Assembly (NCBI GenBank): GCA_017551425.1
Contig: JAFZLQ010000058.1
Location: 1-16,079 of the forward strand
Reading direction: 5' to 3'
Origin: Bacteroidales bacterium
GTDB lineage: Bacteria; Bacteroidota; Bacteroidia; Bacteroidales; UBA932
Length of the DNA stretch: 16,079 bases
In this document: positions 6,120 through 13,124 of the stretch, in pieces
How positions within the stretch are numbered: the stretch's first letter is position 1
Layout of the letters: every line of letters starts with the position of its first letter
Position numbers and translations under genes: made by a program
The notes under the pieces: generated by a model
Seen by the model: the letters and a program-made list of their open reading frames with translations, nothing else
Database searches by the model: none
What the model was told of the DNA's origin: nothing

Positions 6120-9100
6120 ATGAAACGCATCGCATCAGTCATCCTTTCCGTACTTGCCCTCGCATCCTGCTCGGTGGCATACGACATGTCCACCTGGACC
6201 ATGCAGCAAGAGGGCTCCAGGCAGTCCTACACCGTAAAGGTGCCCTGCACCGTAGCGGGCGCCCTCAACGAGGCCGGCGCCTTCGGGGCCGACGTCCTCG
6301 ACCTGGACCGCTACTGGAGCATAGACAAATCGCAGTTCGACACGCCCTGGGTGTTCAGCACTAAGTTCAGCGTCCCCAAGGGCACCCGCAACGTTCTGCG
6401 TTTCAACAGTCTGGGCTATTCGGCAGACATTGAAGTAAACGGCACGCGCATTGCGTCGGCAGACACCACCGCCGGCGTGTTCATAGTGCGCGAGTTCGAT
6501 ATTACCGCTCTCGCCAGGCAGGTGAACACCCTTACCGTAAGGGTTCACAAGGCCCCGGCGAAGAGCCTGAACCACGGCTACGTAGACTGGAACCCCAGGC
6601 CGGTAGATGAGACGATGGGTATCCTTCGTGCCGTGGAGTTGATTTCCACTCCAGACGTGCAGGTGCAGGACGTCTATGTGAAGCCCGAGGTGGATCCGTC
6701 CAATCTCAAGAAGGCTTCCATAGTCGTCCGCACCCTGCTTGTCAACCGCAGCGACAAACACGTTAGCGGCACCCTCAGGGGAGAGTACGACGGCGGCAGC
6801 TTCAGCGTCCCCGTGAGCCTCTCCGCCGGGGAGACAAAGATGGTGGAAGTCACGGAAGACATCGCCAATCCCCGCATCTGGTGGACCAGGGAGATGGGCA
6901 AGCCCGAGCTTTACAACCTCACCGCCACATTCGAGAAAGGCGGCAAGGCCTCGCACAGCAAGAGCGTCCGCTTCGGCATCCGCTCCATCACGAGCGAGAT
7001 TACGGGCGAGGGCCACAGGCAGTTCTACCTCAACGGCAAGCCCGTGCTCATCAAATCCGCTGGCTGGACCGACGACATCTTCATGCAGGACACCCCCGAG
7101 AGCATACGCAAGCAGATGAACCTTGTAGTCAACATGGGCCTCAACTGCGTACGCTTCGAGAACATATGGGGCAAGGACGACACCGTCTATGACCTCTGCG
7201 ACAGCCTCGGTCTCATGGCGCTCGTAGGCTGGAGCTGCCAGTGGGAATGGGAGAACTACTGCGGTTACCCCGAATACAAGAAATTCGGCTGCATCAATAC
7301 CCCCGAGACGGAAGACCTGGCCGTGCGCTACTTCCACGACCAGCTCATCCGCATGCGCAACCATGTTTCCGTAATCGGCTGGCTCACGGGCAGCGACCGC
7401 ATCCCCAACCCCGGCCTTGAAGAGCGCTATATGGCTCTGTACAAGGAGCTTGACTATCGTCCCTACGTTTGCTCCGCCAAGGGCATGACGAGTCAGTACG
7501 GCGGTCCTTCCGGCACCAAGATGGAAGGCCCCTACGACTACGTGGGCCCCGACTACTGGTTCATAGACAAGAAATACGGCGGCGCATACGGCTTCAACAC
7601 GGAGACCGGCGTGGGATTCAACGTGCCCCAGTTCGAGAGCGTGGAGCGCATGGTGGGCAAGGAGAACCTCTGGCCGCTCGGCAAGATGTGGGACAAGCAC
7701 TGCACCGCTTCCGCATCGGACATGAACACCACCGAGACCGCTGTCAAGGTTGCCACCGGCCTCTACGGAGCCCCCGTGAGCGCCGAGGACTTCGTGCGCA
7801 AGGCTCAGGCCCTTGACTACGACGCCACCCGCTCCATGTACGAGGCGTTCCGCAGCAACGTGCCCACCGCCACCGGCATAGTGCAGTGGATGCTCAACTC
7901 GGCATGGCCCAGCATGTACTGGCAGCTGTACGACTGGTACCTGGTGCCTACCGCCAGCTATTACGGCACCAAGAAGGCCTGCGCGCCCATACAGCTCATT
8001 TACGACTATTCCCGCCACTGCGTCTGGGGAGTCAACGACGCCATGCCCGACACCCGCCTGAGCGTGAGGATGAAGGTTTACGGCCCCGACTCCAAGCTCA
8101 TCCGCGAAGAGGAAGGCCGCCACACCTTCGAATGCCGCAAGCCGGAGAAGATCTGGCGCCACATCGAGGGCCCCTGCTTCCTCGCCCTTGAAATCCGCGA
8201 CAGCGACGGCCGCCTGGTCGCAGACAACTTCTACTGCGTGCCGGAGAAGAACAATACCTACATCTGGGACAAGTCCAACTGGTACATCACCCCCATCTCC
8301 GAGTACTCGGACCTCAGCTTCGTGAGCGAACTGCCCGCCGCATCGCTCCAGATGAGCACCAAGGCCACCGCCGACGGATTCGCCGTAAGGCTGACCAACA
8401 GCTCGGACGTCGTGGCGTACCAGAACATCCTCAAGGCCAAGGACGCAGAGGGCAATCTCATCCCCGCCGTCATCTGGTCGGACAACTTCATCTCCCTCGC
8501 CCCCGGACAGAGCCGCAACGTATTCTGCCGCCTGCCCAAGGATTCCGGCCCCGCGACCATCAGCCTCAGCGGCTGGAACGGGGAGATTTCCCAGGCCCCC
8601 GACTCGCTCGACCGCAACCGCTCCAAATACGCAACCTACAACTTCACCAAGGACGACGAGTACACCCGTACCGAGTCCTACGAGCCCGTGAGCGTGCAGC
8701 AGCCCAAAGGCAAGACCGTCAAGAACGTAATCGTGATGATAGGTGACGGCATGGGCTTCGAGCAGGTCAGCTGCGGCTGGGTGGCCAACGGCGGCAAGCT
8801 CAACATGGACAACATGCCTTACACCGGAGCCTCCCGCACTTATGCCGCAAACCGCCTCGTCACGGACTCCTGCGCCGGCGGCAACGCCATCGCCACCGGA
8901 GTCAAGACCAATTACGGATACATCGGGCTCGACCCCGACGCCAACCCGGTATCGTCCGCCCTCAAGCAGGCCCAGGCCAAGGGCATGAAGACCGGCGTGA
9001 CCGTAACCTGCCGCATCAACGACGCCACCCCCGCCGACTTCGTATGCCACTCCCCCACCCGCAAGGATGAGGAAGGCATCGCGGCCCAGTTCGTGGACAG

Positions 9101-9698
9101 CGGCGTGGACTTCATCTCCGGCGGCGGCACCCACTTCTGGAACCAGCGCACCGACGGCCGCAACCTCATCGAGGAGATGCAGGCAAAGGGCTACACCTTC
9201 GTGGATAAGGTTGACGACATCGCCGCCGCATCCGGCAGCAAGTTTCTGGGCCTCTACGACGAGTACGACCTCAAGGGCGTGAACGAGCGCGGCCCCGCAC
9301 TCATGGAGAGCACTCTCAAGGCCCTGCAGATGCTGGACAACAAGAAGGGCTTCTTCCTGATGATAGAGGGCTCGCAGATAGACGACTGGGGCCACCGCAA
9401 GAAGATAGGCATGGTGTGCGAGGAGCTGCTCGAGTTCGACCAGGTGCTCGGAGAGGTGCTCAAGTTCGCGGAGCGCGACGGCCAGACCCTGGTGGTGGTC
9501 ACGGCAGACCACGCGACCGGCGGCCTCACCCTCCTGAAGGGCAGCATTGAAGACCAGACCGTAATGGTGAACTTCTCCACTTCCGGCCACAACGGAATCC
9601 TGGTGCCCGTATTCGCGTACGGCCCCCACGCCGAGGAATTCGTGGGCGTCCATGAAAACGCGGAAGTCGGGCAGATTATCAAAAAGCTCCTGAAATGA
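6120..9698 (+). CDS. fusion lipoprotein: GH2 exo-beta-D-glucosaminidase plus alkaline phosphatase
   Basis: The protein has 1192 residues; I take the ATG at 6120, because an upstream in-frame ATG would precede the signal peptide and overlap the kinase gene. MKRIASVILSVLALASC is a clear lipoprotein signal (Cys17). Residues about 20-850 match the exo-beta-D-glucosaminidase (CsxA-like) branch of GH2: a jelly-roll domain, an immunoglobulin-like domain, a barrel with IGWLTGSD (predicted acid Asp426) and GFNTETG (predicted nucleophile Glu495), GIVQWMLNSAWPSMYWQLYDWY, then beta-sandwich domains. Residues about 865-1192 form a compact alkaline phosphatase: GDGMG (Asp876), TDSCAGGNAIATG (nucleophile Ser917), NDATPADF (Asp968, Thr970), PTRK (Arg981), EGSQIDDWGH (Glu1083, Asp1088, His1092), TADH (Asp1130, His1131) and SGHNG (His1157). 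All E. coli PhoA metal and nucleophile positions have counterparts. No second signal peptide lies between the halves. It ends with a 4-base ATGA overlap with GH20. The roles suggest trimming of phosphorylated glucosamine-containing glycans. Confidence 0.9.
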   Translation: MKRIASVILSVLALASCSVAYDMSTWTMQQEGSRQSYTVKVPCTVAGALNEAGAFGADVLDLDRYWSIDKSQFDTPWVFSTKFSVPKGTRNVLRFNSLGYSADIEVNGTRIASADTTAGVFIVREFDITALARQVNTLTVRVHKAPAKSLNHGYVDWNPRPVDETMGILRAVELISTPDVQVQDVYVKPEVDPSNLKKASIVVRTLLVNRSDKHVSGTLRGEYDGGSFSVPVSLSAGETKMVEVTEDIANPRIWWTREMGKPELYNLTATFEKGGKASHSKSVRFGIRSITSEITGEGHRQFYLNGKPVLIKSAGWTDDIFMQDTPESIRKQMNLVVNMGLNCVRFENIWGKDDTVYDLCDSLGLMALVGWSCQWEWENYCGYPEYKKFGCINTPETEDLAVRYFHDQLIRMRNHVSVIGWLTGSDRIPNPGLEERYMALYKELDYRPYVCSAKGMTSQYGGPSGTKMEGPYDYVGPDYWFIDKKYGGAYGFNTETGVGFNVPQFESVERMVGKENLWPLGKMWDKHCTASASDMNTTETAVKVATGLYGAPVSAEDFVRKAQALDYDATRSMYEAFRSNVPTATGIVQWMLNSAWPSMYWQLYDWYLVPTASYYGTKKACAPIQLIYDYSRHCVWGVNDAMPDTRLSVRMKVYGPDSKLIREEEGRHTFECRKPEKIWRHIEGPCFLALEIRDSDGRLVADNFYCVPEKNNTYIWDKSNWYITPISEYSDLSFVSELPAASLQMSTKATADGFAVRLTNSSDVVAYQNILKAKDAEGNLIPAVIWSDNFISLAPGQSRNVFCRLPKDSGPATISLSGWNGEISQAPDSLDRNRSKYATYNFTKDDEYTRTESYEPVSVQQPKGKTVKNVIVMIGDGMGFEQVSCGWVANGGKLNMDNMPYTGASRTYAANRLVTDSCAGGNAIATGVKTNYGYIGLDPDANPVSSALKQAQAKGMKTGVTVTCRINDATPADFVCHSPTRKDEEGIAAQFVDSGVDFISGGGTHFWNQRTDGRNLIEEMQAKGYTFVDKVDDIAAASGSKFLGLYDEYDLKGVNERGPALMESTLKALQMLDNKKGFFLMIEGSQIDDWGHRKKIGMVCEELLEFDQVLGEVLKFAERDGQTLVVVTADHATGGLTLLKGSIEDQTVMVNFSTSGHNGILVPVFAYGPHAEEFVGVHENAEVGQIIKKLLK

Positions 9699-11830
9699 AA
9701 ATGCTGATTTCCATACTGGCGGCAGCCGCCATCAACATTATCCCCCAGCCCGTATCCGTACAGGTTGGGGACGGGTTTTTTGACCCGGCCAAGTCGAAGG
9801 GCGACGTCAGCTACACCGTAGATCCCGCCTCAGGCATCGCGCACGAGGGTTACACGCTCTCCGTCACGCCCAAGGGCATCAGCGTAAAGGCGTCCGACGA
9901 TGCAGGCATCTTCTACGCAAAGCAGACACTGCAGCAGCTCACGCGCCCCGACGGCACCATACCATGCGTAGAGATAAACGACTACCCGAGGTTCGCGTGG
10001 CGCGGCTTCCACATCGACCCGTGCCGCCACTTCCTTCCCGTGGAGGACGTCAAGAAGCAGATCGACCTGCTCAGCTCATACAAGTTCAACACCATGCACT
10101 GGCACCTCACGGACGACCAGGGCTGGCGCATAGAGATCAAGAAATACCCCCTGCTCGCAACCGTTGGCGGCTCGCGTACCGAGTTCGACGGCAGCGTGCA
10201 CAGCGGATACTATACCCAGGACGAAATCCGTGACGTCGTGGCCTATGCCGCTGAGCGTCACGTGACGGTTGTTCCGGAGATCGAGATGCCCGGGCACGCA
10301 ATCAGCGCCATCAGGGCATATCCCTGGCTGAGCTGCACCGGCGAGCATGTGAGCACGTTCTACACCTGGGGCACGCCGGACATCTCCCTCTGCGTGGGCA
10401 AGGAATCCACATTCGAGTTCCTCGACGACGTAATAGCCGAGGTGGTGGAGCTCTTCCCTAGCGAATACATCCATATAGGCGGCGACGAATGCCGCAAGAA
10501 CCGCTGGGAGGAATGCCCCCTGTGCCAGGCCAGGATTGCCGAGCAGGGCATAGTGGGAGACAGCCACGGAACGGCCGTGGAGAAGCTCCAGAGTTATGCA
10601 ATACACAGGATGGAGGGCATCCTGGCCAAGTACGGGCGCAAGCTCATAGGCTGGGACGAGATCCTGGAGGGAGGCCTCGCCCCCACCGCCACCGTGATGA
10701 GCTGGCGCGGCGAGGACGGCGGCAAGAAGGCTGCGGCCGCAGGCCACGAGGTGGTCATGACCCCCGGCAGCGGCGGCATGTACTTCGACCATTACCAGGG
10801 AGATCCCAAGATCGAGCCCTGCACCATAGGCAGCTACACAACGCTGGAGAAGGTCTATTCATACGACCCGGTGCCCGCAGAACTGCGTGACGCCGGCAAG
10901 GGCGGCCTCGTGAAGGGCGTGCAGTGCAACAACTGGAGCGAGTACATGTACGAGCCCTGGCAGCGCTGGTACATGCTCCTGCCGCGCGCTTTCGCCCTGG
11001 CCGAGATAGCATGGACTCCGCTCGACCGCAAGGACTGGAGGGACTTCTGCCGCAGGGTAGAAACCGCCTGCGCACGTCTGGACGACATGGGCATCCCCTA
11101 TCACATCCCCCTTCCCGAGCAGCCGGAAGGCTCATGCAACGAGCTGGCTTTCAGGGACAAGGCCAAAGTGGCCTTCAAGACCACACGCCTCATGGAGATG
11201 GTCTATACGCTCGACGGCTCCGATCCCACCCCCGACTCCCGCCGCTACATGTGGCCCTTCGAGGTCAGTGAAGACACCGACATCAAAATCGCCACCCTCA
11301 CCCATCACGGCAAGATGAGCGCCATACGCACCGTACACGTACGCAAGTGCGAGCCCCTGCCGGCGCTGGATTCGGCTGCCGTGTTCACCGGCCTGCGCAC
11401 CCGCAGGGCGGACGGCAAATTCCTCCGCAGGGCCGATATCGCCGGCGCAGAATGGAAAGAGGTTGACATCGAGCGCCTGCGCGACCTCGTGACCCTCGAG
11501 CCCTACAACCGCAACGTACCCGACTCCACCCGCTTCTACGCGGCGGAGGCCGAAGGCTGCTTCAAGGTCTCGAAGACCGGCACCTACCGTTTCTCCTCCG
11601 ACTGCGACGAGGTCTGGATCGACGGCATACTCGCCATAGACAACAGCGGCGAGGTCAAGCGCCACTCCCGCCACGACCGCGAACTCGTCCTGGAAAAGGG
11701 CGTGCACAGCGTCCGCGCCCTCTTTATATATAATGTAGTGGGCGGCTGGAACGACCTCCGCAACAAGACCGACGTCTATATCCGCAGGGACGGAGACAGC
11801 GAATGGAAATCCATCAAAGCCTTACAATAG
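9695..11830 (+). CDS. GH20 beta-N-acetylhexosaminidase with C-terminal PA14-like domain
   Basis: The protein has 711 residues. A short signal peptide (MKMLISILAAAA) runs straight into INIIPQPVSV, the usual start of the GH20 N-terminal domain. The catalytic barrel follows (about 105-460), with FHIDPCRHFLPVEDVKKQID, MHWHLTDDQGWRIEIKKYP, VPEIEMPGHA, the catalytic pair Asp264-Glu265 in IHIGGDE, and WDEILEGG. A chitobiase-type C-terminal segment (YTLDGSDPTPDSRRY) comes next, then a PA14-like beta domain near the end (CFKVSKTGTYRFSSDCDEVWI to the GVHSVRALFIYN region), probably for glycan binding. It removes terminal beta-linked GlcNAc (or GalNAc) by substrate-assisted catalysis, most likely in the periplasm. 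It overlaps the fusion gene upstream by 4 bases and is 1 base from GH18, so it is clearly co-transcribed and probably translationally coupled. Confidence 0.94.
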   Translation: MKMLISILAAAAINIIPQPVSVQVGDGFFDPAKSKGDVSYTVDPASGIAHEGYTLSVTPKGISVKASDDAGIFYAKQTLQQLTRPDGTIPCVEINDYPRFAWRGFHIDPCRHFLPVEDVKKQIDLLSSYKFNTMHWHLTDDQGWRIEIKKYPLLATVGGSRTEFDGSVHSGYYTQDEIRDVVAYAAERHVTVVPEIEMPGHAISAIRAYPWLSCTGEHVSTFYTWGTPDISLCVGKESTFEFLDDVIAEVVELFPSEYIHIGGDECRKNRWEECPLCQARIAEQGIVGDSHGTAVEKLQSYAIHRMEGILAKYGRKLIGWDEILEGGLAPTATVMSWRGEDGGKKAAAAGHEVVMTPGSGGMYFDHYQGDPKIEPCTIGSYTTLEKVYSYDPVPAELRDAGKGGLVKGVQCNNWSEYMYEPWQRWYMLLPRAFALAEIAWTPLDRKDWRDFCRRVETACARLDDMGIPYHIPLPEQPEGSCNELAFRDKAKVAFKTTRLMEMVYTLDGSDPTPDSRRYMWPFEVSEDTDIKIATLTHHGKMSAIRTVHVRKCEPLPALDSAAVFTGLRTRRADGKFLRRADIAGAEWKEVDIERLRDLVTLEPYNRNVPDSTRFYAAEAEGCFKVSKTGTYRFSSDCDEVWIDGILAIDNSGEVKRHSRHDRELVLEKGVHSVRALFIYNVVGGWNDLRNKTDVYIRRDGDSEWKSIKALQ

Positions 11831-11831
11831 C

Positions 11832-13094
11832 ATGAAACGTTTGATATATACTGCATTGAGCGTCGCACTCGCAATCTTCGTGTGCGCATCTTCGTGCGAA
11901 AAGCCCGACAGCGGGATAGACATTCCGGCTCCTCCGCCCTCGGGCAACAACGGAAACGGCAATGAGAACGGAAACGGCAACGGTGGCAATGAGAATGGCA
12001 ACGGCGGAAACGAGAACGGCGGCGGCGAGGAGAAGCCCGGCACCCACTGCACCGACATCGGCCAGACCCCCATCATACTCGCATACTACACCGAGTACAA
12101 CGAGAAGGCCCCCGAGGTGACGCTTCTCACCCACATCAACTACGCCCACGGGCGCTTCGCCAATCCGAGCACCGGCGACGGCGGCATAGTCATCACCCAG
12201 TCCAAGCAGGTGCCCATCAGCAAGGTGGTGGCCCTCAAGGAGAAGAATCCCAAGCTCAAGGTCTGCCTCATGATAGGCGGATGGGGAGGCCATGCCGACG
12301 GCTTTTCCATGATGGCACGCGACGCCGGCAAGCGCGCCGAGTTCTGCCATTCGGTGAAGGAACTGCTGGCAAAGCACCAGATGGACGGCGTGGACATAGA
12401 CTGGGAGTACCCTACCCAGAGCGCAGACAACGAGACCGGCTGCGACCCTTCGGACACCAAGAACTTCAACATAGTGCTCAAGCAGCTCCGCGACTCCCTG
12501 GGCACCGGCAAGATAATCTCGTTCGCATCGTCATCCAGCGCCAAATACGTCGATTGGCCCGAGGCCATCAAGTACCTGGATTACGTGAACGTCATGACCT
12601 ACGACATGGGCGCCGCCCCCAACGGCCACAACTCGCCCCTGTACCGCAGTTCCACCTTCAACCAGCGCAGCTGCGACGAGAGTATAGACGCCCACCTCAA
12701 GGCAGGCGTCCCCCTGGAGCGCCAGGTTATGGGCGTGCCGTTCTACGGCAAGGCCGAGAAGAACCCGGCCGAGGGCACCAAGATCTTCGACTACTCCGTC
12801 AAGTACAACGAGATCCCGGACATCCTGGAGAAAGGCCTTTACAAGGGCAAGCCCCTCGCAAGGAGCGTCACGCGCCGCTGGGAGGCCACTTCCATGGTGC
12901 CGTACCTTGTGGACAATTCCGGCAAGAACGTCCTCTCCTACGACGATCCCCAGTCCCTTACGGAGAAAGGCAAGTATGCCAAAGACAAGAAGATACTGGG
13001 CGTGATGTTCTGGGAATACCGCTACGACGACAACAACAATTCCATGCTCAAGGCGCTTGCGAACGCCCTGTACGGAAAGGAATCAACACTATAA
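11832..13094 (+). CDS. GH18 chitinase-type lipoprotein
   Basis: The protein has 420 residues. The signal peptide ends at CASSC, with lipidation probably at Cys22 (Cys18 is possible). An Asn/Gly-rich linker (about 38-65) then holds the enzyme away from the membrane, suggesting a surface enzyme. The GH18 barrel fills residues about 75-415. It has MIGGWGG (147-153, SxGG-like), DGVDIDWEYP (185-194) with catalytic Glu192 in the DxxDxDxE motif, MTYDM (255-259) and the C-terminal barrel Trp394 in VMFWEY. These are chitinase features rather than those of the EndoF/EndoS-type endo-beta-N-acetylglucosaminidases, so internal cleavage of chitin or chito-oligomers is the best guess; peptidoglycan-like or N-glycan substrates cannot be excluded. 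No separate chitin-binding module is visible. It lies between GH20 (1 base) and susC (30 bases). Confidence 0.92.
   Translation: MKRLIYTALSVALAIFVCASSCEKPDSGIDIPAPPPSGNNGNGNENGNGNGGNENGNGGNENGGGEEKPGTHCTDIGQTPIILAYYTEYNEKAPEVTLLTHINYAHGRFANPSTGDGGIVITQSKQVPISKVVALKEKNPKLKVCLMIGGWGGHADGFSMMARDAGKRAEFCHSVKELLAKHQMDGVDIDWEYPTQSADNETGCDPSDTKNFNIVLKQLRDSLGTGKIISFASSSSAKYVDWPEAIKYLDYVNVMTYDMGAAPNGHNSPLYRSSTFNQRSCDESIDAHLKAGVPLERQVMGVPFYGKAEKNPAEGTKIFDYSVKYNEIPDILEKGLYKGKPLARSVTRRWEATSMVPYLVDNSGKNVLSYDDPQSLTEKGKYAKDKKILGVMFWEYRYDDNNNSMLKALANALYGKESTL
11943..12026 (+). repeat. in-gene Asn/Gly-rich repeat (linker of the GH18 protein)
   Basis: Degenerate tandem units of GGN-AAY-GGN-AAY-GAG type encode a Gly-Asn-Glu linker. 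It directly follows the PAPPPSG stretch after the lipid anchor. Such low-complexity DNA can change length by slippage; all units visible here are multiples of three, so the frame is kept. Confidence 0.75.
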
Positions 13095-13124
13095 CATATT
13101 CAAACTAACCAACAACTATTCACA

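Noticed and set aside
7389..7400. Suspected loss of the GH2 acid/base Glu, since GSDR replaces the usual NE
   Set aside because: As I recall, the exo-glucosaminidase branch of GH2 uses an Asp in a GSD motif at this place, so Asp426 is the expected residue rather than a defect.
6135..9653. A very long open frame (1172 codons) on the minus strand opposite the GH2-phosphatase fusion
   Set aside because: It has no recognisable domain, an odd Val/Gly/Ala/His-rich composition, and is the expected antisense shadow of a GC-rich gene with strong third-position bias.
10487..10540. Cys-rich stretch after the GH20 catalytic pair (DECRKN...ECPLCQ), possibly a zinc knuckle
   Set aside because: This W-E-x-C-P-x-C-Q type segment is ordinary in bacterial GH20 enzymes and is not a separate domain.
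13095..13124. A separate promoter for susC in the gap after GH18
   Set aside because: Only 30 bases, AT-rich, without a TAnnTTTG element; it looks like a translation leader inside an operon.
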